DNA of 64,000 nt from Parabacteroides sp. Marseille-P3160 (lineage in GTDB: Bacteria > Bacteroidota > Bacteroidia > Bacteroidales > Tannerellaceae), in NCBI RefSeq assembly GCF_900162725.1, contig NZ_LT799418.1, positions 1,286,856-1,350,855 on the forward strand. Direction: 5' to 3'. The position numbers and the translations under genes were made by a program. The notes under the pieces were generated by a model that was not told the DNA's origin, made no database searches, and saw only the letters and a program-made list of their open reading frames with translations. Positions 55,679-63,860 of this stretch are shown here, piece by piece; position 1 is the stretch's first letter, and the number at the start of each line of letters is the position of its first letter.

Positions 55679-57001
55679 TTATTTATCATGAATGGAATCG
55701 ACAATCGGCCGGCTTGCAGCGTGTCGGACCGGGATATAGGAAGAAATGAAATTCAGTACAAAACAGAATCCCAAAGCATAGAAGAAAACCGGTAGGTTTA
55801 GCAACATACCCCCGGAGACATCCATCCCTGAATCGATCACACTGTAAGGCCGACTTAATAGAGTGTCTTTCACCCTCCATACGATTAAATAAGAAAAGAG
55901 CAGACCTGCTATCCCACCGAAGAATGTGAGCAGGAAGTTTTCCGTCAGGACTTGTCCCATCAAAGTCGAACGTGTCGCTCCGAATGCTTTTCTTATCCCT
56001 AATTCACCTATTTGTTCCTGCATCCTTGAAGAGGTAAGTCCCGATAGATTAACGTCGGGAATCAATAGGAACATAAAAGCTATCAATCCGTAGCGTATGA
56101 TCAAACGATGGAAATCAGTGTTGAAATCCAATTGACGGAACACCCATCGTTTGTAAGTAAGTATAGTACTATACTTGTCTGTTTTATATTTCCATTCCGT
56201 TCTATATTCCCATTCCTTTTTTCCGAGATTGTATGCTATCCGCTTTTGTTCGATTTCCCTCTCGATCAAAGGAATATCTTCCGGTTTATTGTAAAGCAGG
56301 TAAGCGGTAAACATACCGACGATATTTTCTTCGCCCGCATAGTCTGCTACGGAGGAAATGGAAGTGAAGGGTACCCATAGTTCTGCATAGGAATGAGGCA
56401 TCACTGGAGAGACGTCTTTTACGACTCCCGACACCCGGTATTCTACATCGTTCAACATAAAGGAACGTCCTACCGCCTCAGACGAGTGAAACAGACGGCG
56501 GGCAAGCGATTCGGAGAGTACCGCTTGGCGCATTCCGCTCTGGAAATCTTCTTCCGTATAAGGTTTCCCCTGGATAAAATCATAGCGAAAGATTTTCCAG
56601 AAGTTGGCATCCGTACATTGGATAAAACTTTTGTATAGATCCTTGCCTCCCGGTAGGCAGGTATAAAAATCTCCTACTCCAAATATTAAATTGTCCCCGT
56701 CTACTGCTGCAGCAATCATTTCCGGAGTTTCAAGGGTATAATAACATGCCTTTAATGTTTCATAAGATAGTCCCCAGTTACTGTTATATTCTGTCCCTTT
56801 TTTCGACGCAGTCGCTCTTGAGACGATCAGCATCCGGTCGCGGTTGACTTCCGGGGCGATGTTGGCCGTTCGGATATGGTAGACAATAGCCATCACCATG
56901 ACCATGGCGATGGCAAGTCCGGTTCCGATAATGTAAACAGCCGTATAGAAGCGGTTCTGCTTTATTAATTGCCAAGCCTGTTTTAGATATTGTTTTAACA
57001 T
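55679..57001 (-). CDS. FtsX/MacB-type ABC permease, pair 2, type A
   Basis: A 440-aa permease, N-terminus LKQYLKQAWQLIKQNRFYTA, an extracytoplasmic domain (about 45-285) and three C-terminal helices with NLSGLTSSRMQEQIGELGIR. It ends SRPIVDSIHDK, the type-A pattern. It lies immediately after the ATPase gene (27 bp). Second of three type-A copies; slightly longer than its paralogues because of a longer periplasmic segment around KRIAYNLGKKEWEYRTEWKY. Confidence 0.9.
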   Translation of the reverse strand: MLKQYLKQAWQLIKQNRFYTAVYIIGTGLAIAMVMVMAIVYHIRTANIAPEVNRDRMLIVSRATASKKGTEYNSNWGLSYETLKACYYTLETPEMIAAAVDGDNLIFGVGDFYTCLPGGKDLYKSFIQCTDANFWKIFRYDFIQGKPYTEEDFQSGMRQAVLSESLARRLFHSSEAVGRSFMLNDVEYRVSGVVKDVSPVMPHSYAELWVPFTSISSVADYAGEENIVGMFTAYLLYNKPEDIPLIEREIEQKRIAYNLGKKEWEYRTEWKYKTDKYSTILTYKRWVFRQLDFNTDFHRLIIRYGLIAFMFLLIPDVNLSGLTSSRMQEQIGELGIRKAFGATRSTLMGQVLTENFLLTFFGGIAGLLFSYLIVWRVKDTLLSRPYSVIDSGMDVSGGMLLNLPVFFYALGFCFVLNFISSYIPVRHAASRPIVDSIHDK

Positions 57002-57028
57002 CGCATCTTCCTTTTTTACATTTTCTTT

Positions 57029-57691
57029 TTATTGTACCTGTCGGCCGTCGAAGAAGCGGATAGTACGGCTTGTTTCTTTGGCCTGCGATTCGTTGTGGGT
57101 CACCATGACGATTGTACGGCCTTCTTTGTTGAGGGTATGAAGGATCTCAAGGACTTCCTCTCCCATCTTACTGTCCAGGTTACCGGTCGGTTCATCGGCG
57201 AGAATAATTTCAGGATTGCCGATAATAGCGCGGGCGATGGCAACCCGTTGGCACTGTCCGCCGGAGAGCTGCGTCGGAAAATGGCGCATCCGATGACTCA
57301 GCCCGACCTTTTCCAATACCGCTTCCGCAGCCTTGCGGCGTTCGCCGGCGGAAGTTTTACGATACAACAGCGGAAGCTCCACATTATCGATTACATTCAG
57401 TGAGTTGATTAGATGGAAACTTTGGAATACAAAGCCGAGATTGTGGTTTCTAAAGGCGGCCAGTTCTTTGTCATTCATCTTTTCGGTATGTGTCTCATTA
57501 ATTTCAATTGTACCGGAGGTCGGATTGTCAAGCAATCCGATAATGTTCAGCAACGTTGATTTGCCACAACCTGAAGGCCCCATGATGGAAAGGAACTCAC
57601 CCTTTCTTACTTCCAGATTTACATTCTCCAAAGCCTGTGTTTCGATCTCCTTCGTACGATACACTTTATTAATACCCGTTAATTTAATCAT
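57029..57691 (-). CDS. LolD/MacB-type ABC transporter ATPase
   Basis: A 220-aa ATPase from the ATG at 57691 ([12 protein letters not shown]); an in-frame ATG at 57724 would overlap the upstream permease gene and adds a non-homologous segment. Walker A is GPSGCGKST (38-46), the signature [15 protein letters not shown], Walker [12 protein letters not shown], and the H-loop MVTHNE. This MacB/LolD class does not transport through a channel but drives FtsX-type permeases as mechanotransmitters. It is the only ATPase in the operon and must serve all three permease pairs or whichever are active. Confidence 0.93.
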   Translation of the reverse strand: MIKLTGINKVYRTKEIETQALENVNLEVRKGEFLSIMGPSGCGKSTLLNIIGLLDNPTSGTIEINETHTEKMNDKELAAFRNHNLGFVFQSFHLINSLNVIDNVELPLLYRKTSAGERRKAAEAVLEKVGLSHRMRHFPTQLSGGQCQRVAIARAIIGNPEIILADEPTGNLDSKMGEEVLEILHTLNKEGRTIVMVTHNESQAKETSRTIRFFDGRQVQ

Positions 57692-57716
57692 GATTATATA
57701 GTTATTAATTATTGAT

Positions 57717-58979
57717 TTATTCATAGTGCAAAGCCTCGGCCGGTTCCATTTGCGTCGCTTTCCGTGCGGGCAAGGAAATGCCGGCCAAAATCATTCCGCC
57801 TATCAGCAGATAAGTTCCGCCGAAAGTAAGTAGAAAGCGGCCGATGGAAAGCGGTAACCGATTGGAATCCAGCAAATCGAAATAGATAGAGTTGACCGCA
57901 AAGAAGATTGTCAACGGAAGAGTCAGAGCCAGCAGGCAAAGCCCTTCGATATACAAATACCTTTTCAGCAATGGTTTGTCGGCTCCCAAGGCGATGCGGA
58001 GCCCGATTTCCCCACGGCGCGACTGTGTCCGCAGCCAGAAGGTTCCGATGATTCCGAACAATACGTTCAGTAAAACGAATGCCATCATGGAGGTCTGTAT
58101 CTTCATTTCATCCTGTTTTGCTTTTAAGGCTTCCCCCCGCTGTTCTGTGATAGGGCGGGCGCTATACACGTACAGATTATTAACGGTAAGGCTTTCCCCC
58201 ATCTCTTCCAGCAATTTGTTCATCTCAGGAATCGACAGTTTTTCTTGCATCCGCACACAGAGTTCTGCGCTGGCGGCGCCCATGGAAAGGACACATTCGT
58301 TATATCCCGCTCCCTCCAGACATTGGTAGAAGAAAGGTTCGGGTTTTTCAAATTCATTGGAACGTACCGAAGCACAAACGGCAGTAATCGGATATTCCTG
58401 TTCCTCGCCAAAAGTAACCTTTTTCCCTTTAGCCTTCTGTCCGGGAAAAAAGACACGCTCCATCTCCGCTGAAATGACTAAAGGCTGGTGTACGCCGGTA
58501 ACTTGGGGAGTGATTGGCTTTCCCTCCGTATCTTTAATACGGAATACGGTAAAATAGTCCGGCGTGACGCGGCGCATCTGAAACGATTGTTTGGAAGAAA
58601 GGGTCGTATCTCCATCTATAGGCTGGATGCCCCTCCAGGAGTTTCCCCAGGAATAGGGAGCGGAATAATAAGCCACACAAAGGGATTCTACTTTCGGATG
58701 GCGGCGAATATGTTCTTCCAATTGGTGCAAATCGGCCGCTTCGTCGGTTGTTCGCTGCTCTTCCGGTACATATCCGGGTGCCGATTCGCTGAGGTTGTCC
58801 AGCTTGAATTGCCAAACGTTATCGATATCCAATCCCATCGGGGAGTAGTATGTATAAGTGTCTACATAAAGATTGTCTATCATATACCAAACGGCACCGA
58901 CTACTATGGCTAACTCTGCGAATATCCAGCCGTTAGTCTTTCGCTGGGCCCAAATGATTTTTAATAAATGTCGAATCAT
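57717..58979 (-). CDS. FtsX/MacB-type ABC permease, pair 1, type B
   Basis: A 420-aa permease, N-terminus IRHLLKIIWAQRKTNGWIFA, TM1, an extracytoplasmic domain (about 50-280), and three helices with RTQSRRGEIGLRIALGA. It ends PAEALHYE. The gene lies 22 bp after its type-A partner and 25 bp before the ATPase start. First of three type-B copies. Confidence 0.9.
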   Translation of the reverse strand: MIRHLLKIIWAQRKTNGWIFAELAIVVGAVWYMIDNLYVDTYTYYSPMGLDIDNVWQFKLDNLSESAPGYVPEEQRTTDEAADLHQLEEHIRRHPKVESLCVAYYSAPYSWGNSWRGIQPIDGDTTLSSKQSFQMRRVTPDYFTVFRIKDTEGKPITPQVTGVHQPLVISAEMERVFFPGQKAKGKKVTFGEEQEYPITAVCASVRSNEFEKPEPFFYQCLEGAGYNECVLSMGAASAELCVRMQEKLSIPEMNKLLEEMGESLTVNNLYVYSARPITEQRGEALKAKQDEMKIQTSMMAFVLLNVLFGIIGTFWLRTQSRRGEIGLRIALGADKPLLKRYLYIEGLCLLALTLPLTIFFAVNSIYFDLLDSNRLPLSIGRFLLTFGGTYLLIGGMILAGISLPARKATQMEPAEALHYE

Positions 58980-59001
58980 AACTATTCTTCTTTTACTCGT
59001 T

Positions 59002-60267
59002 TTATTTTTCCTGGCCGTTCAAGGACTCTACAATCGATTGCCGTGCAATCCGCCAGGCCGGAATCCCGGCGCTGAAAAAATTCAACAAAATGGTAAACAG
59101 CAAAGCCGTCGCAAACAGTTCCGGCTTAAACAACATATCCCAAGTCAGCGAGGTCTCTTTATTCAACAAAAAGCTTTTGAAAATAAACAAGAAGGCGAAG
59201 GACAAGAGTAAGCCGAACAGCGCTCCAATCAGTGTCAATATCAGATTCTCATATAATATCTGCCGGACCAATTGCCCTTGGTTGGCGCCGAATGCTTTTC
59301 TCGTACCGATTTCTTCCCTTCGTTTCTGAACGGAGGATTGGACGACACCGGTCAGATTCAGTGCCGGAAGGAGGAGGAGAAAAAGTAGTAGTGAACCGGT
59401 GGAAATCAAATAGCTTTTTACTGATTTTTTTTGAAATCCCGTGGAACCGATGGCGATATCGAATTTGGTAATCGGATTTTCCATAAAATTGACATTATAA
59501 TCCTTTTTCCCCGCATTATACATTTCCGTCCGTTTCTTCAACTCTTCCTTAATTATATCAAAATCCCGTTTGTTTTTCGCGAGAATAGATACGGTAAACG
59601 GACCGGCCATATTTCCCAGAATCGGCAGAGGTTTGGTAAGCGTCGTGTTGGAAGTATAAGGCACCCAGATATCTCCGTAAGCATCCCTGGCGGCCAAGCT
59701 CACCGGACGTACGATGCCGGTAATCGTATACGGGATAAAATCAACAACGAAGGTTTTTCCCAAGGCTTCTTTCGTGCCGAAAATTTCCCGGGCGAATCGT
59801 TCGGTAACGACGGCTTTGCATAATCCGGAGGTAAAGTCTTCCTGACTGAAAGGATACCCGTTGAGAAAGCGGAATTCAAAGACGTTCCAGAATCCCGGAT
59901 CGGTATATCTGATAGTATACCTGTTGTAAAGACGTTTGTCCGGTAAGGATACCGAACGATCCCGTGTATGAGAGGCTGTAACTGCCTCCGGTGTTTTCAA
60001 GTTGTAGAAACATTCTTTTACTACTTCCGAAGACATGGAGCCATTATTATGGCTATTCCCAGAAATGGAAGATACACGCGTCCCTTGAACATACAACATC
60101 CGGTCGCGCTTGGTCTCCGGCTCGTAATTGGCATTCTTAATCTGAAAGAGCAGTACTACTACCATTATCATTGCAATCGCAAGGGCGGTTCCCGCTATAG
60201 AAATCGTACTTACCAGCGGGTTTTCCCGGATGGACTGAATGGCTTGTTTGAAATATTGTTTCCACAT
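59002..60267 (-). CDS. FtsX/MacB-type ABC permease, pair 1, type A
   Basis: A 421-aa permease, N-terminus WKQYFKQAIQSIRENPLVST, TM1, an extracytoplasmic domain (about 45-265), and three helices with NLTGVVQSSVQKRREEIGTR. It ends RQSIVESLNGQEK. It follows the membrane fusion gene by 18 bp. It is the most diverged of the three type-A copies in the TM2-TM3 loop (VVQSSVQKRREEIGTRKAFG). Confidence 0.9.
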   Translation of the reverse strand: MWKQYFKQAIQSIRENPLVSTISIAGTALAIAMIMVVVLLFQIKNANYEPETKRDRMLYVQGTRVSSISGNSHNNGSMSSEVVKECFYNLKTPEAVTASHTRDRSVSLPDKRLYNRYTIRYTDPGFWNVFEFRFLNGYPFSQEDFTSGLCKAVVTERFAREIFGTKEALGKTFVVDFIPYTITGIVRPVSLAARDAYGDIWVPYTSNTTLTKPLPILGNMAGPFTVSILAKNKRDFDIIKEELKKRTEMYNAGKKDYNVNFMENPITKFDIAIGSTGFQKKSVKSYLISTGSLLLFLLLLPALNLTGVVQSSVQKRREEIGTRKAFGANQGQLVRQILYENLILTLIGALFGLLLSFAFLFIFKSFLLNKETSLTWDMLFKPELFATALLFTILLNFFSAGIPAWRIARQSIVESLNGQEK

Positions 60268-60285
60268 ATTATCATTGTTTATTGT

Positions 60286-61530
60286 TCATAACAGTTTGAT
60301 TTTCTGTTTATGCTTAAAGTCGTTCATGTCGGATACGACGACTTCATCGCCGGGTTGCAATCCGCTGACGACCTCCACGTATTCGAAATTACTATCTCCC
60401 AGGCGTACCTTGCGTTTCAGCAATTGATTTCCCTTGACGACAAAAAGTTCGTATTCCCCTTTGCCGATATAGTAGGAACCGTTGGCAATCCGCATCACTC
60501 CGTCTTTGATCGCATTCATCACATAGACGTCGGTCTTTAAACCCGAACGCAGCCGGGGATGGTTGTCTTCTTCCAATTGTACGGTGAAGGAGATCACGCC
60601 GTTTTTCGATAGGGGTGTTACGTCGCTCACCGTCCCTTTCAATTGGTCGTTACCGATCTTCACAACGGCTTTGCTGCCGACAGCGATCCGGTCGCCGTAG
60701 GTATCGGCAATCTCACCTTCAATCTTAAAATGGGAGAGGTCGGAGACGATCGCCACTTTACTACCCTGTGGAACTTGTGCGCCGATTTCGTTATTTACAT
60801 AAGTAAGGATCGCTTTGCGCGGAGAGCGGATCTGTGCATCTTCCAAAGTGCGCCTCGCTTCGGCCAGGCTTGTCCTGAAAATACTCAATTCCAATTCTTT
60901 CACTTTCAGATCGGCCTCTACCAAAGCTTGTTCGTTGCGGTATCTCTGCTCGTCTTCCGTCAACTGCAGCAGGCCTACGTGGTAATTTAGTTCCGCTTGG
61001 CGAACCTTGTCCGTCGTCCCGGCGCCCAGGCTATCCAGGTATTGCTCGTTACGAAGCTCTACCTCTTTGCGGTTTAGTTCCATACGCGAGACTTTCAGTT
61101 TCATCTCCATTTCGGACAGTTTGTTCCGGCTGGTGACCTGCAATTGCTCTAACTGTAATTGTTTCATCCTCCCTTCATCCACCAGCTTGCCTACTTCCGT
61201 TTCGGCGCTTTGCAGATCCAGCTTCAGAATCGGCGTACCCATTTCTACCGGATCGCCCCCTTTTTTATAAACTTCCATGATACGGGACGGTATCGGCGAA
61301 TTGATAATTTCTTCGAAAGCGGGGATAACCTTTCCGGATGCATTAGCGGAGACTTCGATCGTGCCCGTATCAATTGTCGAAAAGTTCAAATCCTTCCGTT
61401 TCAGAGAGGTTTGCAAAAAGGAAAGGCCGATTGCCAGCAAAAGTACGATTCCTCCGGCAATGCTTCCGTATCTTATAATCTGTTTCCGTTGTTCCTTTCT
61501 CCGAACCTCTTTTGATATTTCCCTGTCCAT
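60286..61530 (-). CDS. HlyD/MacA-type membrane fusion (periplasmic adaptor) protein
   Basis: A 414-aa adaptor from the ATG at 61530 (MDREISKEVRRKEQ). The frame is open a further 121 codons upstream but that would read through both sigma-54 promoters. One inner-membrane helix (about 21-41), then barrel-sandwich and lipoyl halves around a coiled-coil hairpin (about 95-215), beta-barrel and membrane-proximal domains (KIGNDQLKGTVSDVTPLSKNG; VVSGLQPGDEVVVSDMND). It bridges the permeases to the TolC-like protein encoded divergently. First gene of the operon. Confidence 0.93.
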   Translation of the reverse strand: MDREISKEVRRKEQRKQIIRYGSIAGGIVLLLAIGLSFLQTSLKRKDLNFSTIDTGTIEVSANASGKVIPAFEEIINSPIPSRIMEVYKKGGDPVEMGTPILKLDLQSAETEVGKLVDEGRMKQLQLEQLQVTSRNKLSEMEMKLKVSRMELNRKEVELRNEQYLDSLGAGTTDKVRQAELNYHVGLLQLTEDEQRYRNEQALVEADLKVKELELSIFRTSLAEARRTLEDAQIRSPRKAILTYVNNEIGAQVPQGSKVAIVSDLSHFKIEGEIADTYGDRIAVGSKAVVKIGNDQLKGTVSDVTPLSKNGVISFTVQLEEDNHPRLRSGLKTDVYVMNAIKDGVMRIANGSYYIGKGEYELFVVKGNQLLKRKVRLGDSNFEYVEVVSGLQPGDEVVVSDMNDFKHKQKIKLL

Positions 61531-61562
61531 TTCTGAATCGTTTTTCGTATGCTTTTTCCCAA

Positions 61563-61579
61563 AGCAAAGGATGTGCCAG
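61563..61579 (-). promoter_or_regulatory. Sigma-54 promoter of the export operon
   Basis: On the minus strand the sequence is CTGGCACATCCTTTGCT. This matches the -24/-12 consensus YTGGCACGRNNNTTGCW with intact GG and GC and the correct 10-bp gap. The -12 GC is at 61564-61565, so transcription should start near 61552, 22 bp before the fusion-protein ATG. Confidence 0.82.
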
Positions 61580-61623
61580 AAAGTTAACAGGCTGATCTGT
61601 CGATTTGTATCCATGCAACCGAG

Positions 61624-61658
61624 TGTCCGATATCGAACAGGCTGTCCGGTATCGGACA
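61624..61658. promoter_or_regulatory. Two tandem 16-bp palindromes, probable enhancer-binding-protein sites
   Basis: TGTCCGATATCGAACA (61624-61639) and TGTCCGGTATCGGACA (61643-61658) are near-perfect palindromes sharing the half-site TGTCCG, with centres 19 bp apart. Their midpoint (about 61641) coincides with the midpoint between the two predicted sigma-54 start sites (about 61552 and 61729). They are therefore good candidates for the upstream sites of a sigma-54 activator serving both operons. The activator gene is not in the window. Confidence 0.8.
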
Positions 61659-61701
61659 GGGATTGTTTTGCTATTTTATTGTATGATAGCCGTCTGTCTG
61701 T

Positions 61702-61718
61702 TTGGCATGGCATTTGCT
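61702..61718 (+). promoter_or_regulatory. Sigma-54 promoter of the TolC-like gene
   Basis: TTGGCATGGCATTTGCT matches YTGGCACGRNNNTTGCW with one substitution (T for C at the sixth consensus position after the GG). The -12 GC is at 61716-61717, so transcription should start near 61729, 13 bp before the ATG at 61742. Confidence 0.8.
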
Positions 61719-61741
61719 CCCGGGCTGGCAAACTGAAAATC

Positions 61742-63229
61742 ATGAAAAAAGGATATGTTATCTTTGTCTGTCTGTTTTTCCTGAGCGCTTCCCTTCCGGG
61801 GGAAGAAAAGGAGGAAATTATCCGGCGGCTGACCTTGCAAGAGGCAATCGAACTGGCCCAGTTACGGTCGGTAGATGCGGCCGTAGCCCTCAATGAACTG
61901 AAGACTGCTTATTGGGAATATCGGACGTATCGGGCGGACCAGCTGCCCGAAGTGACTTTCACAGGGACCTTGCCCGCCTATGACCGCCAGTATTCCAAAT
62001 ACCAACAGGGAGACGGCTCTTATACCTATGTGCGCAATAATTCCCTGGGACTGACCGGATCCTTTTCCATCGAACAGCGTATTGCCTTGACGGGGGGTAC
62101 AATCGCCCTTAACTCTTCCCTCGACTTTACCCGCCAGTTGGGAAGCGGCGCTTTCAATGAATATATGAGCGTGCCGGTCGGCGTTACATTTACACAGCCG
62201 ATTTTCGGCGTGAATGACCAAAAATGGAAACGCCGTATCGAACCGGTGCGTTATCAGGAGGCAAAGGCCGCCTACATCGAGGCGGTCGAGGATGTTACGC
62301 TTTCTACAATTTCCTATTTCTTCAACTTGATTTTGGCCGGCGAGAACCGGACGATCGCCCGCCAGAATCTTGAAAATGCCGATAAATTGTACGAAATAGC
62401 GATAGCCAAGCGGAAGATCGGACATATCTCCGAAAGCGAATTGATGCAGTTGAATTTGGCCGCCTTGCAGATGAAAGGCAAACTGACGGAAGCGGAGTCG
62501 AACCTGAATGCACAAATGTTCCGCCTTCGTGCTTTCTTGGGATTGAGTGAGCAGGAACAGATCGAACCGGTTGTTCCGGAGTCGGCACCCTCGCTGCGGA
62601 TGGAATACCAAACGGTGTTGGCAAAAGCACAGGAGCATAATTCCTTTGCTAAAAATATACTGCGTCGCCAGTTGGAAGCCGATTATGCCGTGGCGACGGC
62701 TAAAGGTCACCGGCGAAGCATTAATCTTTATGCTTCGGTTGGTTTTACGGGGAAAGACCTGGCGATGGGAGCTGCCTACAATCATTTAAAAGGCAATCAG
62801 ATCGTGGAGATAGGGGTTAGCATTCCCCTTTTGGACTGGGGAAAACGGAAGGGACAGGTGAAGGTGGCGGAATCTAACCGGGAGGTAGTCCTATCGAAGA
62901 CGCGGCAGGAGCAGATGAATTTCAACCAGGATATTTTCTTGTTGGTAGAGAATTTTAATAACCAGGCCGGACAGTTGGCGATTGCCGGCGAGGCCGACCG
63001 GATCGCCCAAAAGCGCTACGAGACCTCTATCGAGACATTTATGATCGGGAAAATCTCCGTGCTCGACCTGAATGATGCCCGACAGTCGAAGGATGATGCC
63101 CGGCAAAAGCATATCCAGGAATTATACCTCTATTGGAATTACTATTATAATATTCGCAGTGTGACTCTTTTTGATTTTATCCGTAACGATACGCTGGATG
63201 CCGATTTTGAACGGATCATCCGTCGGTAA
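61742..63229 (+). CDS. TolC-family outer-membrane efflux protein
   Basis: A 495-aa protein from the ATG at 61742 (MKKGYVIFVCLFFLS), chosen because it starts a signal peptide (cleavage near SLPG-EEK) and lies just after the sigma-54 promoter; open frame further upstream is not coding. Two OEP repeats follow: RLTLQEAIELAQLRSVDA at the start, then coiled-coil helices (about 150-230, YEIAIAKRKIGHISESELMQLNLAAL; 355-440, YETSIETFMIGKISVLDLNDA). It forms the exit duct for the divergently encoded adaptor-permease system. Confidence 0.93.
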   Translation: MKKGYVIFVCLFFLSASLPGEEKEEIIRRLTLQEAIELAQLRSVDAAVALNELKTAYWEYRTYRADQLPEVTFTGTLPAYDRQYSKYQQGDGSYTYVRNNSLGLTGSFSIEQRIALTGGTIALNSSLDFTRQLGSGAFNEYMSVPVGVTFTQPIFGVNDQKWKRRIEPVRYQEAKAAYIEAVEDVTLSTISYFFNLILAGENRTIARQNLENADKLYEIAIAKRKIGHISESELMQLNLAALQMKGKLTEAESNLNAQMFRLRAFLGLSEQEQIEPVVPESAPSLRMEYQTVLAKAQEHNSFAKNILRRQLEADYAVATAKGHRRSINLYASVGFTGKDLAMGAAYNHLKGNQIVEIGVSIPLLDWGKRKGQVKVAESNREVVLSKTRQEQMNFNQDIFLLVENFNNQAGQLAIAGEADRIAQKRYETSIETFMIGKISVLDLNDARQSKDDARQKHIQELYLYWNYYYNIRSVTLFDFIRNDTLDADFERIIRR

Positions 63230-63303
63230 AATATATTTTTTTGAGTCTGGATTTTCCTTTCGGAAATAAATAAAATGATTACTCAAGATTATGCCTAACA
63301 ATT

Positions 63304-63380
63304 CATAACTATGACTGCGCACAGTCACAGTTATGATTGCGTTCGTTCATAGTTATGACTGTGTTCATTCATAGTTATCA
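63304..63380. repeat. 22-bp tandem repeats (about 3.4 copies) beginning with a hairpin
   Basis: The unit tAGTTATGAYTGYGTTCRTTCA occurs at 63328-63349 and 63350-63371, with a partial copy from 63372. A diverged copy at 63306-63327 precedes them. The first part forms a stem (63304-63317 with 63322-63335, one mismatch, 4-nt loop), possibly a weak terminator for the TolC-like gene. The rest of 63230-63593 holds no gene. Confidence 0.75.
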
Positions 63381-63567
63381 ATTTTTTTAGTGGATAAGCG
63401 ATGACTTTTGATGTATCCTCCATACCTATGGGACCTGCGAAAACGGGAAGGTGGCATAACAGCGAAAACAAAATGGTTGCCCTGTATTTAGATAAAATAT
63501 GGAGTATTCATTATAAATTATAACATTATGATAACATAGAAAAATAAGCTTGTGAGTATATAAAGGA

Positions 63568-63575
63568 TACTTTTG
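63568..63575 (+). promoter_or_regulatory. -7 box of the 88-aa gene
   Basis: TACTTTTG matches TAnnTTTG. It overlaps the TTG at 63573, so that possible start is excluded and the ATG at 63594 is preferred. Confidence 0.5.
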
Positions 63576-63593
63576 TCCCCAAAAGTCAAACAG

Positions 63594-63860
63594 ATGATTA
63601 CTCAAAAGTCGGAAAAAGAGTTTTATAGAACGATCTATTCGTTGGTAATGGAAAAAGAGGCTGAATTTTTCTATTATAACGATACTCAGACTATATTGAA
63701 GGAGTTGAGCGCAAAATTCTGGGGTGAAAATTTACTCTTAAGGATGCGTCTGTTGACAAAATTACTTTATTTTGATTCATTTGTTAATGCTTCACTCAAA
63801 GAAGAACTCCGTGCTAAATCAGCAGAATTAGGCCTTCTCATGAAAGACATTCCAGAATAA
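63594..63860 (+). CDS. Small helical hypothetical protein, 88 aa
   Basis: Product starts MITQKSEKEFYRTIYSLVME. It is predicted soluble and helical, rich in Glu, Lys and Leu (ILKELSAKFWGENLLLRMRL; SLKEELRAKSAELG). No family recognised, no signal or membrane segment. Its 3' end overlaps the convergent response regulator gene by 23 bp. A -7 box 18 bp upstream supports it being a gene. Confidence 0.55.
   Translation: MITQKSEKEFYRTIYSLVMEKEAEFFYYNDTQTILKELSAKFWGENLLLRMRLLTKLLYFDSFVNASLKEELRAKSAELGLLMKDIPE

Noticed and set aside
61277..61741. 465-bp extension of the TolC-like frame upstream
   Set aside because: It would pass through the adaptor gene on the other strand and through both sigma-54 promoters; the signal peptide begins at 61742.
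63306..63380. CRISPR array
   Set aside because: The 22-bp units abut directly with no spacers, there are too few copies and no cas gene is near.
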